Below are positions 1-5,243 of a DNA stretch of 5,243 bases, one piece after another (the stretch's first letter is position 1; the number at the start of each line of letters is the position of its first letter). This stretch comes from Nitrospinae bacterium RIFCSPLOWO2_12_FULL_45_22 (lineage in GTDB: Bacteria; 2-12-FULL-45-22). The translations under genes and the position numbers were made by a program. A model generated the notes under the pieces. The model was not told the origin of the DNA, searched no databases, and worked only from the letters and a program-made list of their open reading frames with translations. Location: positions 1 through 5,243 of the forward strand of contig MHDQ01000176.1 in assembly GCA_001803565.1 (NCBI GenBank). Direction: 5' to 3'.

Positions 1-64
1 AATTTACCATCAGCAGAAAACTTGCCTTGATGAGAAAATGTGTCAATCCGCCAAATTTTTTTGA

Positions 65-208
65 GCTTATTGAGTTAACTCCGAATAAATATGGCTGAAA
101 CTTCTTCTGTTAAGGCCTTAGGAGCAAAACTGTGAAGATCGTTCAAATATCTAATTCATCAATAAAATTGCATAGTTACAGTTTGTTTTCGGAGTTAACT
201 CAATAAGC
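65..208. repeat. 144-bp element with perfect 21-bp inverted ends
   Basis: Bases 65-85 (beginning GCTTATTGAGTTAACTCCG) are the exact reverse complement of bases 188-208, separated by 102 bases. Each arm contains the 10-bp palindrome GAGTTAACTC (72-81 and 192-201), so these cores also form a direct repeat 120 bp apart. The interior holds one more palindrome, TAAGGCCTTA (111-120), and no gene. The size and perfect ends fit a miniature inverted-repeat transposable element, or a pair of operator sites for a dimeric regulator. No clear target-site duplication is visible at the outer edges, so mobility is inference. Confidence 0.6.
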
Positions 209-221
209 ACTTTTTTAATTG

Positions 222-342
222 GGTGTGGCTATTCTTTGTCATAAAGACGTAGGGGCCGATTTTATATCGGCCCTAAACAAGGGGGCATATAAAATGCCCC
301 CCTACAATTGTTAATGGATTTCTGACAGAAAATAGTCACACC
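222..342. repeat. Imperfect 20-bp inverted repeat enclosing a palindromic element
   Basis: Bases 222-241 and the reverse complement of 323-342 match at 17 of 20 positions (GGTGTGRCTATTYTYTGTCA as a joint consensus). The arms bracket the compact two-hairpin repeat at 249-305, so the whole block could fold as one large branched structure. The right arm ends about 10 bases before the -35 box of the downstream promoter. It may be a second small mobile element, or the outer part of the one at 249-305. Confidence 0.5.
249..305. repeat. REP-like repeat: two tandem hairpins with inverted GTAGGGG ends
   Basis: Two hairpins lie side by side. The first is GGGCCGAT (253-260) paired with ATCGGCCC (266-273) around a 5-base loop. 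The second is GGGGGCAT (281-288) paired with ATGCCCCC (294-301) around a 5-base loop. The outer edges are GTAGGGG (249-255) and its reverse complement CCCCTAC (299-305), so the unit can close into a cloverleaf. This architecture is typical of dispersed palindromic repeats found between genes in many anaerobic bacteria. No T-run follows on the + strand, so it is a poor intrinsic terminator in that direction. Confidence 0.65.
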
Positions 343-351
343 TTTTTTATT

Positions 352-380
352 TTGATATTATTTTATGGAAGTGTTAATAT
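352..380 (+). promoter_or_regulatory. Sigma-70-type promoter with extended -10, for the glycyl radical enzyme
   Basis: The -35 box TTGATA (352-357) is followed by a 17-base spacer and the -10 box TAATAT (375-380). The spacer ends in TGT, giving the TGN extended -10 motif. Transcription would begin near 387 and leave a leader of about 57 bases before the start codon at 444. It is the best promoter match in the upstream region and lies just beyond the inverted repeat ending at 342. Confidence 0.6.
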
Positions 381-443
381 TTGGCAATGGGATAGTTAAT
401 CCACTGGAGGAACATATTGTAAAGCTAAGAGGGGGGATGTGCC

Positions 444-2846
444 ATGAAAAGTAGAACACAATCTGTTAAAGAGAAGCTGCCGATAAAGAACTACCGGAGC
501 ACCCTCCGGGGATATGAGCAAGAAGATGCCAGCAATGCCTACCGGCCGGGGGTAAAACTATGTTTAGATAGGGCCCGCCTCTATACGGAGTCTTATAAGC
601 AAACCGAGGGAGAACCTACTATCATCCGGCGGGCTAAGGCCTTAGCCCATATCCTGGAAAATATGACTATTTATATCAGTGAGGGAGAGATGATTGTAGG
701 CAATTATGCCTCTTCGCCCGCCCACCTCACTTATCATCCAGAATATTACTGGCGCTGGCTAGAAAAGGCGGTCAATGATGGTTACCGGGCCTTACTGGAT
801 GATGAAGGGCGCGAGCTACTGAGAGGGATATTCCCATACTGGCGCAATAAATCGGTCCAGGGCAAGGAGAGGGATTATCTGCCCGCTGATCTTAAGCCTT
901 ATTGGGCATATAATGGTGCTACTTTCTGGGGCCATTTTGCCGAATCCGGTGTGCCGGACTATGGGATGCTCCTGAAGAAGGGCTTGAAGGGCCTGATAAA
1001 AGAGGCCCAGGATAAGCTGGCAGAGATCAGTAAAGATAGTACGCTATCTACCCAGGACTTTATCGAGCAGAAGAATTTCTTCGAGGCAGTTATTATCGCC
1101 TTAAAGGCCGCTATCACCTGGGCGAATAGGTATGCTGAGAAGGCAAAAGAGTTAGCCAACCGAGAAAATGATCCCCAGAGAAAGAAAGAGCTGGAGAAGA
1201 TAGCTGAGGTATGTGAGTGGGTGCCGGAAAATCCTGCCCGTACTTTCCATGAGGCCTTGCAAGCCTTTTATTTTATTCACTTAATTACTCATCTGATTGA
1301 GGCATATAATAATGGTATCGGGGTAAGGTTTGATCAGGTCTTCTATCCCTATTACCAAAAAGACCGGCAGGGAGGACGCTTAAATCGGGAACAGGCTCAG
1401 GAACTGCTGGAACTCCTTTGTCTCAAGATGGAAGAGCTAGGTGTCTTATTCGCCCCTATGCTGGGTGGTGGTGTTCAGGGCAGTAGCCTCTTCCAGACCC
1501 TTACCATTGGCGGCCTTACTACCAAAGGAGAAGATGGGATAAATGAGCTTACTTATGTAATATTGGATGCCTGCGACAGTATAAAACTCTCGCAGCCCAC
1601 TACCGCTATCAGAATCCATCGCAACACCCCTAAGGAGTTTCTCCTGCGGGTCACAGACTCGATAAGAAAGAGATGGGGTACAGTGAGCCTCTTCAATGAT
1701 GAGTATATGATCCCTAAGCTCCTGAGTTACGGTTTTTCGTTGGAAGATGCCCGCAATTACGGGATCGAGCAGTGTATGCGCTGGACTATTCCCGGCAAAA
1801 ACATCGTCTATCGCGCTGGCGACGGTATGATCATCCTACCCAAATGCCTGGAGCTGGCTTTAAATCGGGGTATAGACAAGTTTAGCGGCAAGCAGTTAGG
1901 GGCCCCTACGCCCGATCCCACTAACTTCAAGTCAATTGATGACGTTATGGAGGCCCTTATTACCCAGGTGAGCTTCTTTGCCCCCAGGGTAGCCCGGATC
2001 GCTAATACGGCCGATATTTTGTACGAACAATATCTACCCCGGCCTTTCTTATCGGCCTTATTTGATGGTGGTATCCAGGCGGGCAAGGATTGCCGTAAAT
2101 GGGCCTATTTTCCTAAACGGATCATAGGGTTCCTGGGTGGGGTTAATACGGCTAATGCCTTAGCAGCAATAAATAAGCTGGTCTTTGAAGATAAGAAGTT
2201 GAGTATGGCTCAATTGACTGAGATCATTAATAGTAATTTTGAAGGTAACGAAGACCTGCGCCAGATGCTGCTCAACTGTCCTAAGTATGGTAACGATGAT
2301 GACCAGATAGATTGGTTGGCCAAAGAGGTACAGTGCCGGGCTACTAAAGAAGTAGAGAAGGTAAATAACAATTTTGGCCGGCCTTTCGTAGTTGATGGCA
2401 GCTCCGGTTCGGCCTATTATGCCTTTAGCCAACTGGTAGGCGCTAGTGCTGATGGCCGTAAAGACCGTGACTTGTTTGCCGATGGTACTGCTTCGCCAGT
2501 GGCCGGGACGGATAAAAAGGGACCAACCGCGGTACTGAAATCTGTTTCTAAGCTGGACCCCTTGGCCTCTTTCAACCATTTACTGAACCAGAAGTTCCTG
2601 CCGCAATTTCTGGAAGGGCCTAACAAAGAGGCCTTTGCCTCTTATCTCAAGGGCTGGTGTGAGCTGGGTATCCATCATATCCAGTTCAATATTGTGGATC
2701 ATGAGACCTTGAAAGATGCCCAGGAGCACCCAGAGAAATATTCTGATATGGTGGTTCGAGTGGCCGGTTATGCCGCATACTTTGTTGATCTAGCCAGGCC
2801 GTTGCAGGATGAGATCATCAAGCGGGCCGAGCAGACACTGGCCTAG
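444..2846 (+). CDS. Glycyl radical enzyme (pyruvate formate-lyase superfamily), reaction unresolved
   Basis: This 800-residue cytoplasmic enzyme uses a protein-based glycyl radical to form a thiyl radical that attacks the substrate. The N-terminal and central part (about 35-660) is the PFL-like barrel domain, with the family stretch RARLYTESY near 43-51 and RRAKALAHIL at 62-71. The C-terminal glycyl radical domain (about 680-795) ends with RVAGYAAYF at 772-780, where Gly775 is the radical site. The likely catalytic cysteine is Cys444 in IEQCMRWTIPGKN; the Cys-Gly spacing of 331 residues is normal. The loop is unusual. Dehydratases, decarboxylases and choline-lyase-type members read GCVE with a catalytic Glu two residues after the Cys, but here that place is Arg446. 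PFL itself has a Cys-Cys pair, also absent. It therefore probably does not belong to those classes; a fumarate-adding (alkyl- or arylsuccinate synthase-like) or uncharacterised activity is possible. The ATG at 444 follows a strong ribosome site (GGGGGGA, 431-437). No activating enzyme is in the window. Confidence 0.93.
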   Translation: MKSRTQSVKEKLPIKNYRSTLRGYEQEDASNAYRPGVKLCLDRARLYTESYKQTEGEPTIIRRAKALAHILENMTIYISEGEMIVGNYASSPAHLTYHPEYYWRWLEKAVNDGYRALLDDEGRELLRGIFPYWRNKSVQGKERDYLPADLKPYWAYNGATFWGHFAESGVPDYGMLLKKGLKGLIKEAQDKLAEISKDSTLSTQDFIEQKNFFEAVIIALKAAITWANRYAEKAKELANRENDPQRKKELEKIAEVCEWVPENPARTFHEALQAFYFIHLITHLIEAYNNGIGVRFDQVFYPYYQKDRQGGRLNREQAQELLELLCLKMEELGVLFAPMLGGGVQGSSLFQTLTIGGLTTKGEDGINELTYVILDACDSIKLSQPTTAIRIHRNTPKEFLLRVTDSIRKRWGTVSLFNDEYMIPKLLSYGFSLEDARNYGIEQCMRWTIPGKNIVYRAGDGMIILPKCLELALNRGIDKFSGKQLGAPTPDPTNFKSIDDVMEALITQVSFFAPRVARIANTADILYEQYLPRPFLSALFDGGIQAGKDCRKWAYFPKRIIGFLGGVNTANALAAINKLVFEDKKLSMAQLTEIINSNFEGNEDLRQMLLNCPKYGNDDDQIDWLAKEVQCRATKEVEKVNNNFGRPFVVDGSSGSAYYAFSQLVGASADGRKDRDLFADGTASPVAGTDKKGPTAVLKSVSKLDPLASFNHLLNQKFLPQFLEGPNKEAFASYLKGWCELGIHHIQFNIVDHETLKDAQEHPEKYSDMVVRVAGYAAYFVDLARPLQDEIIKRAEQTLA

Positions 2847-2860
2847 CAATTTGTGCTGAG

Positions 2861-2892
2861 GGCGACCCCAAATAAGGGTCGCCTCCCCTTTT
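2861..2892 (+). terminator. Intrinsic terminator after the glycyl radical enzyme gene
   Basis: GGCGACCC (2861-2868) pairs perfectly with GGGTCGCC (2876-2883) around a 7-base loop, starting 14 bases past the stop codon. It is followed by TCCCCTTTT, a short and imperfect T-tract. The stem is strong and well placed; the weak T-tract lowers certainty. It suggests the enzyme gene ends its own transcription unit. Confidence 0.6.
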
Positions 2893-2970
2893 CTGGCAAT
2901 GTCCCCCTTCTGGTTTTTTCACGATTAAATCCTTTATTTACTCTTTCTAGATGGCCCCGGAATTTTCCGC

Positions 2971-2998
2971 TTGAAAAACTACCCTTCCTGAAGATAAT
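2971..2998 (+). promoter_or_regulatory. Putative sigma-70 promoter for the PIG-L deacetylase gene
   Basis: TTGAAA (2971-2976) and GATAAT (2993-2998) are each one base from consensus and stand 16 bases apart. Transcription would start near 3005, leaving a leader of about 100 bases that includes the palindrome at 3062-3079. The position downstream of a terminator supports an independent unit. Confidence 0.45.
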
Positions 2999-3012
2999 AT
3001 CTCTTAGAGATA
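2998..3012. promoter_or_regulatory. Palindrome over the predicted transcription start, possible operator
   Basis: TATCTC (2998-3003) and GAGATA (3007-3012) form a perfect 6-bp inverted repeat with a 3-base centre. The centre falls at about 3005, the start site expected from the -10 box at 2993-2998. A dimeric repressor bound here would block initiation. No regulator gene is seen in the window, so this is inference from position and symmetry. Confidence 0.3.
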
Positions 3013-3061
3013 ACGTGATCGCATAGGAATTTTCATTTTATTAATGCGGTTTTGTGGTAGT

Positions 3062-3079
3062 CGCAGGCTTTAGCCTGCG
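3062..3079. repeat. Short REP-like palindrome in the PIG-L leader
   Basis: CGCAGGCT (3062-3069) and AGCCTGCG (3072-3079) form a perfect 8-bp stem with a 2-base centre, preceded by GTAGT. Similar 'GTAGTCGCAGGCTTTAGCCTG' palindromes are familiar as dispersed intergenic repeats in many bacterial genomes. No T-run follows, so it is not a good terminator. It lies 24 bases before the PIG-L start and could affect the leader of that mRNA. Confidence 0.6.
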
Positions 3080-3103
3080 TTAATTTAATCGCAATGGAAA
3101 GAT

Positions 3104-3892
3104 ATGCTTATGCAGTTAGATAGAATCAGTAAACCGGAAAGATCCCTCCTGGCAGTTTATGCCCATCCTGATGACGAATCGTTTGTACCGGGAGGCACTA
3201 TAGCGCGGTATGCCTTTAAAGGGGCAAGAGTTACTCTGGTCGTTGCTACTAGAGGTGAGGAAGGTATGCTAGGGGATCCACCCTTGGCTGATCGGTCCTC
3301 TCTGGGGGAATGTAGGACCGATGAGCTCGTAGGCAGTTGTCGGGTTTTAGGGATTGATAGGATTTGTTTTCTGGATTTTCCTGATGGTAAACTCAATACT
3401 TATCCTCATCCTGAGGTGGAAGGGAGAATAGTCGAGATTATCCGGCAAGTGAAGCCCCAGGTAGTGATAACTTTTGGGCCTGAGGGTATCACAGGCCATC
3501 CCGATCACCAAGCCATCAGCCATTTTACTACCGATGCCTTCTTTGATGCGGGGCGACCAGATAAATATCCAAAGCTCAAAGAATGGGGGCTGGATATCTA
3601 TCAACCTGCTAAACTATATTATTCTGTCTTACCCAAAAAGGTTGCTGAGTCTTTGAGTTTTAAACTTCAGGGGGTGGAAGATAATAAGATAACGGCGATA
3701 ATAGATGTTTCCCGGTATTCCCATATTAAAAAGGATGCCCTTTTTTGTCACCGGACACAAATGCCAGATTTTAAGAAATTTAGTGACCAGGACCTTCTTG
3801 GGTTGTCTACCAAAGAATATTTTTATTTAGTTCATTCTGAGCTCCCTCACCAGAAAAAGCGAGAGGCAGACCTATTTGAAGGCCTGTGCTGA
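3104..3892 (+). CDS. PIG-L/LmbE-family zinc-dependent N-deacetylase
   Basis: This 262-residue soluble protein belongs to the family that removes acetyl groups from N-acetylglucosamine-type substrates, including the mycothiol and bacillithiol enzymes MshB and BshB. The signature AHPDDE is at residues 20-25. By comparison with MshB, His21 and Asp24 are zinc ligands and Asp23 is the catalytic base. The second motif HPDH (132-135) supplies the third zinc ligand His135 and the general acid His132. TRGEEG (49-54), ECRTDEL (69-75) and CHRTQ (215-219) are also family-typical. There is no signal peptide or membrane segment. The real substrate cannot be told: thiol cofactor synthesis, sugar or lipid-linked glycan processing and detoxification are all open. 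The start is uncertain by two codons. ATG 3104 lies only 2 bases after the GGAAAG at 3096-3101, while ATG 3110 lies 8 bases after it and is equally plausible. A terminator and a new promoter separate it from the upstream enzyme gene. Confidence 0.92.
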   Translation: MLMQLDRISKPERSLLAVYAHPDDESFVPGGTIARYAFKGARVTLVVATRGEEGMLGDPPLADRSSLGECRTDELVGSCRVLGIDRICFLDFPDGKLNTYPHPEVEGRIVEIIRQVKPQVVITFGPEGITGHPDHQAISHFTTDAFFDAGRPDKYPKLKEWGLDIYQPAKLYYSVLPKKVAESLSFKLQGVEDNKITAIIDVSRYSHIKKDALFCHRTQMPDFKKFSDQDLLGLSTKEYFYLVHSELPHQKKREADLFEGLC

Positions 3893-4007
3893 CCAGGCCA
3901 AAAGATAAACCTAAAGTTTTGCTCTACGATTTTTAAGCTAAAAATGCCTCTCTTTTTGATAAAATGAAGAGATGCTATACTGGTTGCAGCAATACCAGGT
4001 TAATTAG

Positions 4008-4024
4008 TATACTATTGTTATAAT
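4008..4024 (+). promoter_or_regulatory. Putative extended -10 promoter before the protease and acyl-CoA dehydrogenase genes
   Basis: A consensus TATAAT (4019-4024) is preceded by TGT (4016-4018), forming an extended -10 element that can work without a good -35 box; none is visible at the right distance. A second, overlapping possibility is TATACT (4008-4013), with a weak TTGCAG -35 at 3984-3989 and an 18-base spacer. AGTATACT (4006-4013) is itself an 8-bp palindrome. Transcription from the first would begin close to the ribosome site at 4031-4040. Confidence 0.4.
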
Positions 4025-4048
4025 TGATAAGGTGGGGGAGTGCTATAA

Positions 4049-4467
4049 AGGGGAGAAGTAAAGGTCGAGGTAGAGTTAGAAAATGCGGGGGATCGTGAAC
4101 TTTTCCACCGTCATTACATCCAGGAGAGTCAGATCCGGTCCCTTAGAGTATCAGCCTTGACGGACAGTGGCGCGGTTATGTTGACGCTGCCCCAGGATTT
4201 GGTAGAGGCCCTGGGACTGCGAGAGAAAGGTAAAGTCATCGTAACCTATGCCGACGAACGTAAGGAAGAACGCCCCATCGCTGGGATAGTTACAGTACGC
4301 GTGGGCAATCGGTCGACTGACGTTAATTGTATCGTTGGCCCACCTAATAGTGAGCCATTATTGGGCCAGATCGTACTGGAGGCCATGGATTATTGGTAGA
4401 TTGTATTCAGCGTAAGTTGATACCTCGTCCAGAATCACCGTATTTACCGCTAATAAAAGTGAAATGA
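4049..4467 (+). pseudogene. Clan AA (retropepsin-like) aspartic protease, start codon lost and frameshifted
   Basis: Reading from 4049 gives RGEVKVEVELENAGDREL and so on, matching the usual 'MGEV...' start of small bacterial clan AA aspartic proteases except that the first codon is AGG, not ATG. A purine-rich ribosome site (GGTGGGGGAG, 4031-4040) sits 8 bases before that AGG, and a stop (4046-4048) excludes an earlier start. The catalytic motif is LTDSGA, with its Asp coded at 4163-4165; PIAG and the conserved EPLLGQIVLEAMDYW follow. The frame then stops at TAG 4397-4399. The missing tail continues in the -1 frame from 4396 (VDCIQRKLIPRPESP...) to TGA 4465-4467. One lost G in the TGG-GTA junction explains the break, and no slippery heptamer is present. 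Restored, it would be about 139 residues, the normal family length. The only in-frame standard start left, TTG 4157, would delete the N-terminal strand just before the active site. Two lesions suggest a pseudogene, though a sequencing error at either site is possible. Confidence 0.8.
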
Positions 4468-4476
4468 GGAGGTGAG
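4466..4476 (+). promoter_or_regulatory. Strong ribosome binding site of the acyl-CoA dehydrogenase gene
   Basis: GAGGAGGTGAG is nearly a full complement of the 16S rRNA 3' end and lies 8 bases before the ATG at 4485. It overlaps the TGA (4465-4467) that ends the restored protease frame. An intact protease gene would therefore have been translationally coupled to the dehydrogenase. This site fixes the dehydrogenase start. Confidence 0.8.
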
Positions 4477-4484
4477 TGTCAGAG

Positions 4485-5243
4485 ATGGATTTTCGATTAA
4501 CTGAAGATGAAGAGAGGTTTAGTAATGAGGTACGAGAGTTTTTACGTACAGCCCTACCTAACGAAGTAGTCGAGGAGCGGGAGTCGGGTCTCGGAATTGG
4601 CCCTCATACCTGGGAACTGATGCGAAGATTAGGAGAGAAGGGATGGCTTACCCCTACCTGGCCCAGGGAGTATGGTGGACTCAATGCCTCACCTATGTAT
4701 CGTTACATCATTGAGAACGAGCTGGACTATTTTGAGGGATTGCCCGGGGGACGATTGGTAGGAGCTAGTATGGCAGGGCCGACTATCCTGTTGTATGGCA
4801 CAGAGGAGCAAAAGAAAGAATACCTGCCCCGGATATCCCGCGGAGAAATTGAATTTGTCTTAGGCTATACCGAACCCGATGCCGGCTCTGACTTAGCGGC
4901 CCTCCAGATGCGGGCGGTAGAAGATGGTGATTATTATATCATCAATGGTCAGAAGATGTTTAATACCCGGGCCCACTATGCGCAATACCATTGGTTAGCA
5001 GCACGGACTGATCCTAAAGCCCCTAAGCATAAAGGGATATCATTGTTTATTGTAGACCTGAAGAGCCCGGGGATAACGGTGCATCCTATCTGGACCGTGG
5101 GCGGCACCAGGACAAATCAGGTCTTTTATGAAGATGTAAAAGTGCCCCGGGAAAATCTGGTAGGTGAAAAGAATCGGGGTTTTTATCATATCGCCACTGC
5201 CCTGGATTTTGAACGGATATTTGCTGTGGGAGGATTGAAGCGC
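4485..5243 (+). CDS. Acyl-CoA dehydrogenase, FadE type (3' end beyond the window)
   Basis: The first 253 residues of an FAD-dependent enzyme that makes the alpha-beta double bond of an acyl-CoA thioester; the family is usually 380-400 residues, so about a third is missing. The N-terminal helical domain (1-120) begins MDFRLTEDEERF and holds GWLTPTWPREYGG (53-65). The beta domain follows with the FAD/substrate signature GYTEPDAGSDLAA (127-139), NGQKMFNT (154-161) and VPRENLVGEKNRGF (220-233). LDFER (240-244) opens the C-terminal helical domain. Glu243 is at the place of the alternative catalytic base known from isovaleryl-CoA and long-chain dehydrogenases (Thr255 in the medium-chain enzyme). 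The other possible base, on the later loop, is outside the window. The chain-length or substrate class cannot be decided. It probably passes electrons to an electron-transfer flavoprotein. The start is fixed by the strong ribosome site at 4466-4476. It may share a transcript with the damaged protease gene, from the promoter near 4019. Confidence 0.93.
   Translation, partial: MDFRLTEDEERFSNEVREFLRTALPNEVVEERESGLGIGPHTWELMRRLGEKGWLTPTWPREYGGLNASPMYRYIIENELDYFEGLPGGRLVGASMAGPTILLYGTEEQKKEYLPRISRGEIEFVLGYTEPDAGSDLAALQMRAVEDGDYYIINGQKMFNTRAHYAQYHWLAARTDPKAPKHKGISLFIVDLKSPGITVHPIWTVGGTRTNQVFYEDVKVPRENLVGEKNRGFYHIATALDFERIFAVGGLKR

Larger units (their letters stand above)
1..443. other. Non-coding upstream region, AT-rich, full of inverted repeats
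   Basis: No reading frame of convincing length or recognisable product is present on either strand. Short open stretches at the left edge (+ strand, up to about 98) resemble nothing I know. The region is visibly more AT-rich than the genes. Its content is two nested or adjacent inverted-repeat systems (65-208 and 222-342), a two-hairpin palindromic repeat (249-305) and, at the right end, the promoter and leader of the glycyl radical enzyme gene. A gene ending or starting just outside the left edge cannot be excluded. Confidence 0.7.

Noticed and set aside
1-10. Minus-strand ATG at 8-10 that could begin a gene running off the left edge
   Set aside because: Only three codons are visible and the ribosome site is weak; nothing supports it.
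3-98. Open + strand stretch at the left edge, possible gene tail
   Set aside because: About 31 codons with no recognisable motif, ending inside the first inverted-repeat arm; another frame is open nearby as well. Too short to support.
406-422. GGAGGA followed by TTG-TAA, a possible start-stop leader mini-ORF
   Set aside because: It codes for a single residue and may be chance; no attenuator structure couples it to the main start.
959-2626. Minus-strand open frames of 66-139 codons inside the glycyl radical enzyme gene
   Set aside because: They are antisense to a clear conserved gene, have no family features and low-complexity composition typical of shadow frames.
3157-3656. Short open frames on both strands inside the PIG-L gene
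   Set aside because: They overlap conserved deacetylase motifs in other frames and resemble no known protein.
3881-3899. Hairpin GGCCTG/CAGGCC around the PIG-L stop codon as a terminator
   Set aside because: The stem is only 6 bp and is followed by A-rich sequence, not a T-run, so it is unlikely to terminate + strand transcription.
3929-3975. AT stem ATTTTT/AAAAAT and imperfect stem 3946-3954/3967-3975 as PIG-L terminator
   Set aside because: The first stem is purely A-T and the second has a mismatch, a 12-base loop and no following T-tract; chance structure is likely in such AT-rich DNA.
4391-4399. Programmed -1 ribosomal frameshift in the protease gene
   Set aside because: The sequence GAT TAT TGG TAG lacks a slippery heptamer, and a start codon loss in the same gene makes simple decay or sequence error more likely.
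1-5243. CRISPR array, tRNA, rRNA or complete insertion sequence
   Set aside because: I saw no regularly spaced direct repeats, no tRNA-like cloverleaf with conserved loops, no rRNA motifs and no transposase gene.

Overview
The window reads as ordinary bacterial chromosome with roughly balanced base composition. Good Shine-Dalgarno sites precede three of the four genes, and all four genes lie on the + strand. A glycyl radical enzyme, which oxygen destroys, points to a strict or facultative anaerobe. The taxon cannot be fixed from the sequence. The gene mix (PIG-L deacetylase, small clan AA aspartic protease, FadE-type acyl-CoA dehydrogenase) and the dispersed-looking palindromic repeats would suit an uncultured anaerobe such as a Chloroflexota or Desulfobacterota member, but that is only a guess.

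Layout. Positions 1-443 hold no convincing gene. They carry a 144-bp element with perfect 21-bp inverted ends (65-208), then an imperfect inverted repeat (222-342) enclosing a compact two-hairpin palindromic repeat (249-305), then a strong-looking extended -10 promoter (352-380). This promoter drives an 800-residue glycyl radical enzyme (444-2846), which ends at a stem-loop terminator (2861-2892). A second intergenic stretch carries a promoter with a palindrome over its expected start site and a short REP-like palindrome. It leads into a PIG-L/LmbE-family zinc deacetylase (3104-3892). After a third promoter region comes a clan AA (retropepsin-like) aspartic protease that has lost its ATG and is frameshifted near its C-terminus (4049-4467). 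The last gene is an acyl-CoA dehydrogenase (4485 to the window end, incomplete), whose ribosome binding site overlaps the protease stop.

How the genes fit together. The glycyl radical enzyme is complete, with Cys444 and Gly775 in place. Its active-site loop reads EQCMRW instead of the GCVE of the dehydratase, decarboxylase and C-N/C-S lyase classes, so its reaction cannot be named. No radical-SAM activating enzyme is in the window. A terminator and new promoters separate it from the downstream genes, so a shared pathway with the acyl-CoA dehydrogenase is possible but not shown. The most interesting points are the unusual glycyl radical active site, the nested inverted repeats in front of its promoter, and the doubly damaged protease gene.
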